From NCBI GenBank assembly GCA_020638835.1, contig JACKHV010000003.1:434001-498000 (forward strand): a stretch of DNA of 64,000 nucleotides, in the 5' to 3' direction. The position numbers and the translations under genes were made by a program. The stretch comes from Planctomycetota bacterium (lineage in GTDB: Bacteria > Planctomycetota > UBA1135 > GCA-002686595). The notes under the pieces are model-generated. The model was not told where the DNA came from, ran no database searches, and saw only the letters and a list, made by a program, of their open reading frames with translations. Positions 53,386 to 63,014 of the stretch are shown here, in pieces (position 1 is the first letter of the stretch; every line of letters begins with the position of its first letter).

Positions 53386-55947
53386 ATGCGGCATCGGCAC
53401 TCGTTGGTTGCCCTCTCGGTCGTCTTCTCCCTCGTGACTCTCGCGGGTCCCGCGCCCGCGCAGAACGAGTCTTCGTCGCCGGGAGAGTCGGTGGTCTTCG
53501 ATGTGCCCGAAGGGCTCTCGGCGGGAGATTGGTCGAGCATCCGCGCCGCGCATGAAGCGGCGCGTCACGTGATCGTCGCGGACGAGTTCGGGCATCGCGC
53601 GCGCAACGTGGGACAACGTCTGAGTCTCGAGTTCGACGGCCATGGAGTCCTCGCCTCGTCGGACGAGGCCGATTGGACTTGGGGACTCGCGCTCGAGAGC
53701 TACGGCTGGGGCGGCTGCGAGCATGCGGCGACCGAGCCGCGCGAGGTGTGCGAGCGAGTGCAGAGCATCGCGTACGAGTGGGACGCGCGACTCACCGAGT
53801 GGTACGTCAACGACGCGCGCGGACTCGAGCACGGCTTCACCGTGCACGAACGCCCCGCCTCGGCGGAGGGAAACTTCGGTCTGACGCTCGCGATCCAAGG
53901 TGAGCTCGAAGCGCGCGTCTCCGGTGACGGGCGCGACGTCAGCTTCGTGGATGCGAGCGACATCGCGGTGCTGCACTACGCGGGACTCGTCGCCTTCGAC
54001 GCGGAGGGGCGACAACTCGCGGCGAGCTGGAGCGTGGACGGCGCGCGGCTCGTCCTCGCGGTGGACGATTGCGATGCGCGCTACCCGCTGACGATCGATC
54101 CGCTCGCCTTCCAAGCGTATCTGAAGCCCGACTACCTCGACGCCGACGATCAGTTCGGTTTCGCCGTGGCCGCTTCGGGGGACACGGTGGTGGTGGGCGC
54201 GCCTTTCGAGGACGGCTCCTCGGTCTTCGTGTCCGGTGAACCGAACGACGCGGCGCCCGACGCGGGCGCCGCCTACGTGTTCGTGCGCGCGAACGGGGTG
54301 TGGTCGCAGCAGGCCTACTTGAAAGCCCTCTGGCCGCACGTGGGCGACAACTTCGGCATCGCGGTCGCGATCGAGGGCGACACGCTCGTGGTCGGAGCGC
54401 GCTGGGAGGACGGCGATGGTCCGCCCGCGGGTCCCTGGACCACACCGAACTCGGGTGCCGTCTACGTCTACGAGCGCGTCGGCAATCAGTGGAATCTCGT
54501 GGCCTACTTGAAGCCGACGGTGGTTGGAGCCGGCGATCAATTCGGTCGCTCAGTGGCGATCTCCGGCACGAAACTCGTCGTCGGTGCGATGTTCGAGGGC
54601 AGCTCCGCCACCGGTGTGAACGGCGACGCGACGGACAACGGCGCGCAAGAGTCGGGCGCGGCCTACGTCTTCGAGGACAACGGCACGGGTTGGATGCAGA
54701 CGGCCTACTTGAAGGCATCGAACACCGAGGCCTTCGACTACTTCGGCTACGACGTGGACGTCTCGGGCAGCCGAATCGTCGTGGGCGCGTACTTCGAGGA
54801 CAGCAGCAGCGCCGGCGTGAACGGCAGTCAAGCGAACAACGGCACGACGAACGCGGGGGCGGCGTACGTCTTCGTGCAGCATCCGGCGGGGTGGTGGGGT
54901 CAAGAGGCGTACCTGAAAGCCTCCAATCCCGGAATCGACGCGGTCTTCGGCTATGCCGTGGCGATTTCGGGCGACTCCGTCGCCATCGGTGCGCGCAACG
55001 AACACAGCAGCGCAACGGGCATCGATGGCGACCAGAACAACCAGGGCGCGGGGTACTCGGGCGCGGTCTACGTGTTCCTGCGCAGCGGCACGACGTGGGC
55101 TCAACAGGCCTACGTGAAGGCGTCGAACACGGACTCGGTCGATCAGTTCGGCGCGAGCCTCGCGCTCGCCGGTGATCGCCTGCTCGTCGGTGCCTTCCTG
55201 GAGGACGGCGGATCGACGGGCGTGGCGGGACACGGGCCGGACAACAGCGCGAACGACTCGGGCGCGGCGTACCTCTTCGAGCGTTCGGGGACCACGTGGA
55301 GCCAGAAGGCCTACATCAAGGCGTCGAACACGAACGCCTCGGACTGGTTCGGACACTCCGTCGCGCTCGGCCCGGACTACGCGGTCGTTGGCGCGACGCA
55401 GGAGGACGGAGGCTTCGGTGGGATCAACAGCTTCTCCTTCGACAACAGCGCGTCGAACGCCGGCGCGGCTTACGTCTACGACCTCGACTTCCCGTTCGGC
55501 TACTTCTGCTTCGGCGACGGAACGACGATCCCGTGTCCGTGCGGCAACGAGTCGTTCTTCGGCGCGGGAGAGGGATGCCAGAACTCGCAGGTCGGCGGCG
55601 CGCGTCTGTGGGCCACGGGGACGAACAGCGTCGCGGCGGACGACATGGTCTTGCACTTCGATCAAGCGCGCCCGAACCAGCCGGGCTTGATCGTGCAAGG
55701 CGCGACGCCGATCGCGCTGTCGTTCAAGGACGGCATCCTCTGCATGGGCAACCCCACCGAGCGCGTCGAGGTGATCTTCACCGGCCCGAACGGCATGAAC
55801 TCGAGCGCGACTTCGATCGTGACGAACGGCAACGTGCTGCCCGGCCAGACGCGTTACTACCAGTACTGGTACCGCGATCCGCAGATCTCGCCGTGCGGCA
55901 GCGGATCGAACCTCTCGAACGGGATGCACACGACTTGGAAGCCGTGA
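53386..55947 (+). CDS. Exported FG-GAP propeller protein, first of three tandem paralogues
   Basis: 853 residues: signal peptide (LVALSVVFSLVTLAGPAPAQ), an N-terminal beta domain of about 200 residues ending in YPLTIDPLAFQAYLK, then about seven FG-GAP repeats of 55-65 residues (pattern DQFGFAVAASGDTVVVGAPFEDG ... GAAYVFVRANGVWSQQAYLKA). The C-terminal 150-residue module starts FCFGDGTTIPCPCGNES and ends CGSGSNLSNGMHTTWKP. The repeats should close into a propeller like that of integrin alpha chains and bind calcium or partners outside the cell. A 59-nt gap separates it from the next paralogue, so the three are probably co-expressed. Confidence 0.88.
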   Translation: MRHRHSLVALSVVFSLVTLAGPAPAQNESSSPGESVVFDVPEGLSAGDWSSIRAAHEAARHVIVADEFGHRARNVGQRLSLEFDGHGVLASSDEADWTWGLALESYGWGGCEHAATEPREVCERVQSIAYEWDARLTEWYVNDARGLEHGFTVHERPASAEGNFGLTLAIQGELEARVSGDGRDVSFVDASDIAVLHYAGLVAFDAEGRQLAASWSVDGARLVLAVDDCDARYPLTIDPLAFQAYLKPDYLDADDQFGFAVAASGDTVVVGAPFEDGSSVFVSGEPNDAAPDAGAAYVFVRANGVWSQQAYLKALWPHVGDNFGIAVAIEGDTLVVGARWEDGDGPPAGPWTTPNSGAVYVYERVGNQWNLVAYLKPTVVGAGDQFGRSVAISGTKLVVGAMFEGSSATGVNGDATDNGAQESGAAYVFEDNGTGWMQTAYLKASNTEAFDYFGYDVDVSGSRIVVGAYFEDSSSAGVNGSQANNGTTNAGAAYVFVQHPAGWWGQEAYLKASNPGIDAVFGYAVAISGDSVAIGARNEHSSATGIDGDQNNQGAGYSGAVYVFLRSGTTWAQQAYVKASNTDSVDQFGASLALAGDRLLVGAFLEDGGSTGVAGHGPDNSANDSGAAYLFERSGTTWSQKAYIKASNTNASDWFGHSVALGPDYAVVGATQEDGGFGGINSFSFDNSASNAGAAYVYDLDFPFGYFCFGDGTTIPCPCGNESFFGAGEGCQNSQVGGARLWATGTNSVAADDMVLHFDQARPNQPGLIVQGATPIALSFKDGILCMGNPTERVEVIFTGPNGMNSSATSIVTNGNVLPGQTRYYQYWYRDPQISPCGSGSNLSNGMHTTWKP

Positions 55948-56006
55948 TCGCCCGCGCCTACTCGAACACCTCACACCCAACTCACTGACCGGAGGTTCTC
56001 TCTCTC

Positions 56007-58547
56007 ATGCGGCGTTCCATCGTTTCGATCGCAGCGTCGTGTTCGGTACTCATCCTCGGCGGGTCGTTCGCGCGCGCCGCGCAACTCGTCGACAACGACC
56101 GCTCCGGCGGGCTCGGCGAAAGCGAGCTGGCCGGCATCCGGGCCGCCTACGAAGAAGCGCGGCACGCGGTCTTCGCGACGGAATCAGGACACCGCGCGCG
56201 GAGCTTCCATCAGCGCTGGACGGTGCACTTCGACGGCCGCGGAATGAGCGTGTCGCCGGACGAAGGAGGATGGAGCTGGGGGCTCGAGCTCTCGCGCTTC
56301 GGCTTCGGTGACGAGCTGTGCGAAGTCGTCGAGTTCCCCGAGGGGTGCGCGGCGGGTCGCCGCTTCGCGTACGCCTTCGACAAGCGGCTGGACGAGTGGT
56401 TCGTGAACGGCGAGCGGGGTCTGGAACACGGCTTCGACGTGCAGAGTCGTCCGGAGGAAGCGACGGGCGCCTTCGGGCTCGAGCTGGTGGTGCGCGGCGA
56501 TCTGCACGCGCGTGTGTCGGAGAACGGACGCGACGTGGCTTTCGAGGATGCGGGCGGGACTGCGCGCCTGCACTACGACGGCCTCGAGGCGTTCGACGCG
56601 GACGGCGTACGCTTGAAGGCGAAGTGGCGCGCGGATCGCGACCGGCTGCGCCTCTCCGTCGAAGACGCCGGCGCGCGTTATCCGATCACGATCGATCCGT
56701 TCGCGTTCCAGGCCTACCTCAAGGCTTCGAACACGGACGCGGGGGACCAGTTCGGATTCTGCGTCGACGCCTCGGCCGAGACGGTCGTGATCGGGGCTCC
56801 TTTCGAGGACAGCGCGGCCACCGGCGTCAACGGCGATCAGAGCGACGACAGCCTACAGGATTCCGGTGCCGCCTACGTGTTCGTGCGCAGCGGCGGCGTG
56901 TGGACGCAACAGGCCTACTTGAAGGCGGCGCTGCCGGGTGCCGGGGACAACTTCGGCATCTCCGTCGCGATCGACGGCAACCAGATCGTCGTCGGAGCGC
57001 GCTGGGAGGACAGCAACGGAACCCAGTCGGACGACAGCGTGCCGGACTCCGGCGCGGCCTACGTCTTCGAGCAGTTCGCTGGGTCCTGGTACGCGTCCGG
57101 CTACCTCAAAGCGTCGAACATCGGATCGAACGACCAGTTCGGTCGCGCCGTCGCCATTCACGGGAACACGGTCGTCGTCGGCGCGATGTTCGAGGGCAGC
57201 AACGCGACGGGAATCGACGGCGACGGCTCGAACAACAGCGCGCCGCTCTCCGGCGCGGCGTACGTCTTCTACAAGGGCGCGACGGGTTGGAACCAGCAGG
57301 CGTACCTGAAGGCCTCGAACACGGACGCCAACGACTACTTCGGCTTCGCCGTGGACGTCTCGCTCGAGACGATCGTGGTCGGAGCGTACTTCGAGGGGAG
57401 CGACAGCGCCGGTGTGAACGGGAACCAGGCGAGCAACGCGTTGGCTCAAGCGGGCGCCGCTTACGTGTTCGTGCGCAACGGAACCACGTGGAGTCAACAG
57501 GCCTACTTGAAGCCGTCGTTGCCGAACAACCTGAGCCACTTCGGGTACTCGGTGAGCGTGTACTCGGACACGATCGCGGTCGGCGCCCCCAGTGAGCACG
57601 GCGGATCGACCGGCATCAACGGCAACGAGCTCGACTTGTCGGCGCCCTACTCGGGAGCGGTCTACGTCTTCGTCCGAAGCGGCACGACCTGGACGCAACA
57701 GGCCTACGTGAAGCCCGCCGTCGTCACGCCCGTGGACCAGTTCGGCTGGAGCCTTTGTGTCCAGCTGAACTACCTCGTCGTCGGAGCCTACCTCGAGGAC
57801 AGCTTGGCCACGGGTGTCGGCGGAGACGCCGTGAACGACTTGGAACCGGACTCCGGCGCGGCCTACCTGTTCGAGCGCTCTGGATCGACGTGGAGCCAGA
57901 CCGGGTACTTCAAGGCGTCGAACACGCAGTCGAACGACCACTTCGGACACGCCGTCGCCGTCGAGCACATGGGACGCTACGCGATCGTAGGGGCACCGTA
58001 CGAGGACAGCAGCGCTGTCGGAGTGGGGGGCTCGATGGTCGACAACGGCGCGCTCGAGGCGGGGGCCGCCTACGTCTTCGACTTCGACTTCCCCTTCGGC
58101 TACTTCTGCTACGGCGACGGTACGACGATCCCGTGTCCGTGCGGCAACGAGTCGACCCTGGACGCGCGCGAGGGCTGCCGGAACTCGCAGGCCGGCGGCG
58201 CGCGCCTGTGGGCCACGGGGTCGAACAGCGTTGCAGCCGACGACTTGGTCTTGCACTTCGATCAAGCGCGCCCGAACCAGCCGGGTTTGATCGTGCAAGG
58301 CGCGACGCCGATCGCGCTGTCGTTCAAGGACGGCATCCTCTGCATGGGCAATCCCACCGAGCGCGTCGAGGTGCTCTTCACCGGTGCGCACGGCACGAAC
58401 TTCAGCGCCACCTCGATCGTGACGAACGGCAACGTGCTGCCCGGCCAGACGCGCTACTACCAGTACTGGTACCGCGATCCGCAGATCTCGCCGTGCGGCA
58501 GCGGATCGAACCTCTCGAACGGGATGCACACGACTTGGAAGCCGTGA
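56007..58547 (+). CDS. Exported FG-GAP propeller protein, second of three tandem paralogues
   Basis: 846 residues with the same plan as its upstream neighbour: signal peptide (ASCSVLILGGSFARA), N-terminal domain (RAAYEEARHAVFATESGHRAR ... YPITIDPFAFQAYLK), seven FG-GAP repeats (DQFGFCVDASAETVVIGAPF, DNFGISVAIDGNQIVVGARW, DYFGFAVDVSLETIVVGAYF and others) and the C-terminal module. The last 300 nt are almost identical to those of the first gene while the propeller DNA differs clearly, which suggests gene conversion or strong constraint on the C-terminus. No catalytic motif. Confidence 0.88.
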   Translation: MRRSIVSIAASCSVLILGGSFARAAQLVDNDRSGGLGESELAGIRAAYEEARHAVFATESGHRARSFHQRWTVHFDGRGMSVSPDEGGWSWGLELSRFGFGDELCEVVEFPEGCAAGRRFAYAFDKRLDEWFVNGERGLEHGFDVQSRPEEATGAFGLELVVRGDLHARVSENGRDVAFEDAGGTARLHYDGLEAFDADGVRLKAKWRADRDRLRLSVEDAGARYPITIDPFAFQAYLKASNTDAGDQFGFCVDASAETVVIGAPFEDSAATGVNGDQSDDSLQDSGAAYVFVRSGGVWTQQAYLKAALPGAGDNFGISVAIDGNQIVVGARWEDSNGTQSDDSVPDSGAAYVFEQFAGSWYASGYLKASNIGSNDQFGRAVAIHGNTVVVGAMFEGSNATGIDGDGSNNSAPLSGAAYVFYKGATGWNQQAYLKASNTDANDYFGFAVDVSLETIVVGAYFEGSDSAGVNGNQASNALAQAGAAYVFVRNGTTWSQQAYLKPSLPNNLSHFGYSVSVYSDTIAVGAPSEHGGSTGINGNELDLSAPYSGAVYVFVRSGTTWTQQAYVKPAVVTPVDQFGWSLCVQLNYLVVGAYLEDSLATGVGGDAVNDLEPDSGAAYLFERSGSTWSQTGYFKASNTQSNDHFGHAVAVEHMGRYAIVGAPYEDSSAVGVGGSMVDNGALEAGAAYVFDFDFPFGYFCYGDGTTIPCPCGNESTLDAREGCRNSQAGGARLWATGSNSVAADDLVLHFDQARPNQPGLIVQGATPIALSFKDGILCMGNPTERVEVLFTGAHGTNFSATSIVTNGNVLPGQTRYYQYWYRDPQISPCGSGSNLSNGMHTTWKP

Positions 58548-58606
58548 TGCATCCGCCCCAACTCGAAGACCGTCCTTCCGACGAACCGCTACGGGAATCA
58601 TCCACC

Positions 58607-61195
58607 ATGCGAACCACACTCGTCTCCTTCGCGGCGTCTTGCCTGACCGCCTCGTTGCTCTCCACGTCGACGGCGGCCTTGCAAGTCGTCCAGCCTGCCG
58701 GCACGGAGGGAGGTCTCGCATCCGCCGCCGAGTCCGAAGGGCTCAGCGCAGAGGACTTGACCGGCATCCGAGCGGCGTACGAAGACGCGCGCCACGCGGT
58801 CTTCGCGACGGACGACGGACACCGCGCGCGGTGCTTCGGACAGGGCTTCGCGTCGCACTTCGACGAACGCGGCGTCAGCCTCTCGCCGGACGGCGGCGAG
58901 TGGGCGTGGGGGCTCGAGCTCGTCGAGTACGGATGGGGTGGGGTGACGACCGAAGTCTCGACCCCGCGTGCGTCCGCGACGCGCGACCGTCGCATCTCGT
59001 ACGAGTGGGACGAGCGGCTCGAGGAGTGGTACGTGAACCGCGACGCGGGGCTCGAGCACGGCTTCACGGTGCGGAGTCGACCCGGTTCGGCGGAAGGAGA
59101 CTTCGAGCTCACGCTCGCCGTGCGCGGCGGGCTCGCGCCGCGCGTCTCGGGCGACGGACGCGACGTCGCGTTCGTGGGCGACGACGGCGGGACCAGATTG
59201 CGCTACGACGGGCTCGTCGTCTTCGACGCGGACGGGGAACTCCTCCGTGCCGGTTGGACCGCGACGCGGCACGAGCTGCGGCTTTCCGTCGACGACGAGG
59301 ACGCGCGCTACCCGCTGACGATCGACCCGATCGCGTTCAACGCCTACCTGAAAGCGTCGAACACCGACGCCGGCGACCAGTTCGGCTTCTCGATCGCGGC
59401 CGGTTTCGTCGGCGGGGGTTACACCGTCGTCGTCGGCGCGCCCTTCGAGGACAGCGCGGCGACCGGGAGCAACGGTGACCAGAGCGACAACTCCGCGCCC
59501 GACGCGGGAGCCGTCTACGTCTTCATCCTTAGCGGCGGCACGACGTGGACCCAGGAGGCTTACCTGAAGGCCAGCAACGCAGACGCGGGGGACAACTTCG
59601 GTATCTCCGTGTCCATCAGGGGTGATCTGATCCTCGTCGGCGCGCGCTTCGAAGACGGCGACGGCTCCTCTCAGGCCAGCAACTCCCTCACGGATTCCGG
59701 CGCCGCGTACCTGTTCAGGCGCTTGCCCGGCCCAAACTGGTTCCAGATCAAGTACCTGAAGGCGGGGAACCTCGGCGCCGGGGACCAGTTCGGACGTTCC
59801 GTCGTGTGCGAATCGGGCGAACTCGCCATCGGCGCGCCGTTCGAGGACAGCGTTGCGACCGGCGTGAACGGGAACGGCGCGGACAACTCCGCGATCGACT
59901 CCGGGGCGGTGTACATCTTCACGGATGTGTACGGGACCTGTGTCCAATCTGCCTACCTCAAGGCCTCCAACACCGAGGCGAACGACTACTTCGGCTACGC
60001 GCTGGACTACTCGTGGAATACGATCGTCGCCGGCGCCTACTTCGAAGCGGGCGGGCAGTCCGGCGTGAACGGCAATCAGCTGGACAACACGATGCCCGAG
60101 GCCGGTGCGGCTTACGTGTTCGTGCGTGACGGGGGGGGTGTCTGGTCGCAGCAGGCGTACCTCAAGCAGTCGTACGCCGACGCGGTCAGCCACTTCGGCT
60201 ACGCGGTCGCGATCGATCAGGACACGATCGCGATCGGCGCGCGCAGTGAGGACGGAACCGACACGGGCGTGAACGGCAACCAGTTCGACCTCTCGACCGG
60301 CTACTCGGGCGCGGCCTACGTCTTCGTCCGCAATGGGACGACGTGGACCCAGCAGGCCTACATCAAGGCCTCCTCGGTGAGCTTCGCGGACCAGTTCGGC
60401 TTCTCCGTGTCCCTCTCTAGCGATCGGCTCGCGGTCGGGGCGTACTACGAGGACAGCATCGCGACGGGGGTCTACGGCGACGACTCGAACGACCTCTCGA
60501 TGAACTCCGGGGCGGTCTACCTGTTCGAGCGCAACGGTGTGATCTGGCAACAGGTCGGATACTTCAAGGCGCCGAACTCGCAGCCGGGCGACCTGTTCGG
60601 CTTCTCGGTGGTGGTCGACGGGAACACGCTCTTCGTCGGCGCGGCCTTCGAGGACAGCGCCTCCGTCGGGCCGTACAGCCTGATGGTCGACAACAGCGCG
60701 CCGGAGGCGGGGGCGGTCTACGTCTACGACCTCGAGCACCCCTTCGGCTACTTCTGCTTCGGTGACGGCACGACGATGCCGTGTCCCTGCGGCAACGAGT
60801 CGACGCTGGACGCACGCGAGGGTTGTCAGAACTCGCAGGTCGGCGGGGCGAGGCTGTGGGCCACGGGGTCGAACAGCGTCGCGGCGGACGACATGGTCCT
60901 GCACTTCGATCAAGCGCGACCGAACCAGCCCGGTTTGATCGTGCAAGGTGCGACGCAGATCGCGCTGTCGTTCAAGGACGGCATCCTCTGCATGGGGAAC
61001 CCGACGGAACGCGTGGAGGTGATCCCCGGCGGCGTGAACGGAGCCGGCTCGAGCGCGACCTCGATCGTGACGAACGGCAACGTGTTGCCCGGTCAGACGC
61101 GCTACTACCAGTACTGGTATCGCGATCCGCAGATCTCTCCCTGCGGCAGCGGGTCGAACCTCTCGAACGGTTTGTTCACGACTTGGAAGCCGTGA
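58607..61195 (+). CDS. Exported FG-GAP propeller protein, third of three tandem paralogues
   Basis: I take the ATG at 58607, which opens with a signal peptide (LVSFAASCLTASLLSTSTAA) and is 59 nt after the previous stop; the frame is open far upstream only as a shadow of the previous gene. 862 residues: N-terminal domain (DLTGIRAAYEDARHAVFATD ... YPLTIDPIAFNAYLK), FG-GAP repeats and the C-terminal module (PCPCGNESTLDAREGCQNSQ ... NGLFTTWKP). Compared with its neighbours the repeats are the most diverged, which may give different partner specificity. Confidence 0.88.
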   Translation: MRTTLVSFAASCLTASLLSTSTAALQVVQPAGTEGGLASAAESEGLSAEDLTGIRAAYEDARHAVFATDDGHRARCFGQGFASHFDERGVSLSPDGGEWAWGLELVEYGWGGVTTEVSTPRASATRDRRISYEWDERLEEWYVNRDAGLEHGFTVRSRPGSAEGDFELTLAVRGGLAPRVSGDGRDVAFVGDDGGTRLRYDGLVVFDADGELLRAGWTATRHELRLSVDDEDARYPLTIDPIAFNAYLKASNTDAGDQFGFSIAAGFVGGGYTVVVGAPFEDSAATGSNGDQSDNSAPDAGAVYVFILSGGTTWTQEAYLKASNADAGDNFGISVSIRGDLILVGARFEDGDGSSQASNSLTDSGAAYLFRRLPGPNWFQIKYLKAGNLGAGDQFGRSVVCESGELAIGAPFEDSVATGVNGNGADNSAIDSGAVYIFTDVYGTCVQSAYLKASNTEANDYFGYALDYSWNTIVAGAYFEAGGQSGVNGNQLDNTMPEAGAAYVFVRDGGGVWSQQAYLKQSYADAVSHFGYAVAIDQDTIAIGARSEDGTDTGVNGNQFDLSTGYSGAAYVFVRNGTTWTQQAYIKASSVSFADQFGFSVSLSSDRLAVGAYYEDSIATGVYGDDSNDLSMNSGAVYLFERNGVIWQQVGYFKAPNSQPGDLFGFSVVVDGNTLFVGAAFEDSASVGPYSLMVDNSAPEAGAVYVYDLEHPFGYFCFGDGTTMPCPCGNESTLDAREGCQNSQVGGARLWATGSNSVAADDMVLHFDQARPNQPGLIVQGATQIALSFKDGILCMGNPTERVEVIPGGVNGAGSSATSIVTNGNVLPGQTRYYQYWYRDPQISPCGSGSNLSNGLFTTWKP

Positions 61196-61226
61196 TCCCT
61201 GCATCGACCGCTTCGCGGCCGTGCGT

Positions 61227-61703
61227 TCAGTAGGGGATGCGGTCTTCCTTCGCGTCCCAGCGCTGGAAGGCGACGAGCGCTGCTTCGCGTCCGACTTGCA
61301 CGGTCGGCACCGAGCGGCGCTCGATCGGGAGCACGAGCTCGCGATAGAGCAGTTCGTCGTCGAATCCCGCGCGCGCCGCGTCGTCGCGACCGGCAGCGAA
61401 GGTGAGCCGGTTGAGCCGCGCCCAGTGGATCGCCGCGAGGCACATCGGGCACGGTTCGCAGGACGAGAAGATCTCGCAGCCTGCGAGCGAGTGCGTGCCG
61501 AGCGCGGCGCAGGCCGCGCGGATCGCGACGATCTCGGCGTGCGCGGTGGGGTCGCCGGAGGAGGTGACGCGGTTTTGGCCGCTCGCAATCAGCTCGCCGT
61601 CCTTCGTGATCACGGCGCCGAAGGGGCCGCCGAGGTTCTGGTCGACGCCGGCGATGGAGAGGTCGATCGCGCGCGCGAGAGCGGGGTGGAGGGGGGCAGT
61701 CAT
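61227..61703 (-). CDS. guaD: Guanine deaminase (cytidine-deaminase fold)
   Basis: The 158-residue enzyme matches the small GuaD type that converts guanine to xanthine in the cytosol. Zinc and proton-shuttle residues are in TAHAEIVAIRAAC (His, Glu) and SCEPCPMCLAAIHWAR (two Cys). The segments DAARAGFDDELLYREL and the terminal AFQRWDAKED are features of GuaD rather than tRNA adenosine deaminase. Length agrees with Bacillus GuaD (about 156). The upstream region is wholly occupied by a giant hairpin (61704-61827), so its ribosome-binding site must be inside that structure. Confidence 0.88.
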   Translation of the reverse strand: MTAPLHPALARAIDLSIAGVDQNLGGPFGAVITKDGELIASGQNRVTSSGDPTAHAEIVAIRAACAALGTHSLAGCEIFSSCEPCPMCLAAIHWARLNRLTFAAGRDDAARAGFDDELLYRELVLPIERRSVPTVQVGREAALVAFQRWDAKEDRIPY

Positions 61704-61827
61704 GGGGATGAAGAACGTACCGTGCCGCGCTGGTTGCCCACGAAGCGTCCGCGGCGCCAGCGGCTCAGCCGGCGCCGCGGACGCTTCGTGGGCAAATCAG
61801 TTGCGGCACGGTACGTTCTTCATCCCC
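61704..61827. repeat. Giant two-tier hairpin filling the gap upstream of guaD
   Basis: Outer arms 61704-61728 and 61803-61827 (25 nt, perfect; contain AAGAACGTACCGTGCCGC) enclose inner arms 61734-61758 and 61771-61795 (25 nt, perfect; start TTGCCCACGAAGCG). Small asymmetric bulges (5 and 7 nt) lie between and the loop is 12 nt. It runs from the stop codon of the BNR gene to the start codon of guaD. The outer motif recurs in the hairpin at 63339-63432. Confidence 0.9.
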
Positions 61828-62989
61828 AGCGCACGCTGTAGATCGGCGGCAGGTTGTTCGACACCGTCTGCCAGCTGTCGCCGCGGTCTTCCGACAGGTA
61901 GAGGTTTCCCGTCGTGCTGCCGAAGGCGAGGTGGTCGCCCGTGTTCGCGAAGGCGTGGCGGTAGACGACGTCGTACGCGCCCTCCTGCGGCAAGCCCTCG
62001 CGCAGTTCCTTCCACGTCTCGCCGCCGTCCTCGGTGCGCGCGACGAAGAGACTGCCGTCGACCGTGGTGCGCTGGCTGTCGGCTTTGCCGGGGACGAGCC
62101 ACGCGGTGCGGCCGTCCTGCTCGTCCGCGACGACGGGGAAGCCGAAGTGCACGCCCTGCTCCGGCTTGCTCACCTTCTTCCACTGCTCCCCGCCGTTCGA
62201 GGTGTAGAACACGCCGCAGTGGTTCTGCTGCCAGATGTGGTCGGGATCCGCGGCGCACAGCTCGATCGCGTGCGGATCGTGTCCCCACTCGGCGGCCGGG
62301 TCGGGCAGGTAGTCCATCAGCATCCCCTTGTTGCGCGGGCGCCACGTCTTGCCGCCGTCGCGCGTTTCCAGCACACCGGCGGTCGAGATCGCGATGTAGA
62401 CGTGATCGTGATCGCGCGGGTCGATCAGGATCGAGTGGATGCCGGGCGCGAAGTTGCCGCCCTCGGAAGCGGGCGTGCCGAACCAGTGTGTGAAGCCCGT
62501 GCCCTTGCCCTCGAACAGGTTGCCGCCGCGCGACTCGTGGTCCCACAGGCCGCGATTCAGCTCGAAGCTCTCGCCGCCGTCGTCGCTGACGAAGAGCGCG
62601 CCGGGGATCGTGCCGATGTAGATGCGGCCCGGTTGCCCGAACGCCATCACCCAGAGCTTCTGCACCGTTGCGTCCTCGAGCTTCGCGGCCGCCGGTTCTT
62701 CGCCCTCGGCCGTCTCACCGGGGAAGGGCGGGACGAGGTGCTTCGCGCCTTCGGGCAGCGTGACCTTCGCGGCGTCCTGCCACGTCGCGCCGTCGTCCGT
62801 CGAGCGCGACAGCTTCGGTCCCCAGTGACCGTGACCGAGCGCGGCCCAAAGCGTGCCGGTGTTCGGATCGCGCGCGACGAAGTTCACGCCGACGCCTTCG
62901 TGACCGGCGAGGCGCGCCGTCCAGCGTCCGTTCGACTTCTCGGCGATGAAGGTCCCTTTGCGAGTTCCGATCAGCACACGATTCGACAT
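61820..62989 (-). CDS. BNR-repeat (sialidase-like/VPS10-like propeller) protein
   Basis: A 389-residue protein of repeated beta-hairpins with Asp-box patterns (SxDxGxTW): STDDGATWQDAAKV, VSDDGGESFELNRG, TRDGGKTWRPRNKG, TSNGGEQWKKVSKP, TEDGGETWKELREG, SEDRGDSWQTVSNN. Six or seven blades are expected. No signal peptide is visible and the catalytic residues of sialidases are not evident, so glycosidase activity is doubtful. The last codons (WG and stop) lie in the outer arm of the following hairpin. Confidence 0.86.
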   Translation of the reverse strand: MSNRVLIGTRKGTFIAEKSNGRWTARLAGHEGVGVNFVARDPNTGTLWAALGHGHWGPKLSRSTDDGATWQDAAKVTLPEGAKHLVPPFPGETAEGEEPAAAKLEDATVQKLWVMAFGQPGRIYIGTIPGALFVSDDGGESFELNRGLWDHESRGGNLFEGKGTGFTHWFGTPASEGGNFAPGIHSILIDPRDHDHVYIAISTAGVLETRDGGKTWRPRNKGMLMDYLPDPAAEWGHDPHAIELCAADPDHIWQQNHCGVFYTSNGGEQWKKVSKPEQGVHFGFPVVADEQDGRTAWLVPGKADSQRTTVDGSLFVARTEDGGETWKELREGLPQEGAYDVVYRHAFANTGDHLAFGSTTGNLYLSEDRGDSWQTVSNNLPPIYSVRWG

Positions 62990-63014
62990 CTGATTCCCCC
63001 GAAGTGCGCGACGG

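Noticed and set aside
57755..58606. Upstream extension of the third FG-GAP gene
   Set aside because: The frame is open but overlaps the second paralogue in another frame; a signal peptide begins at 58607.
58598..61588. 996-codon minus-strand open frame opposite the third FG-GAP gene
   Set aside because: Antisense to a clear exported propeller protein; long frames without stops are common in such GC-rich repeats.
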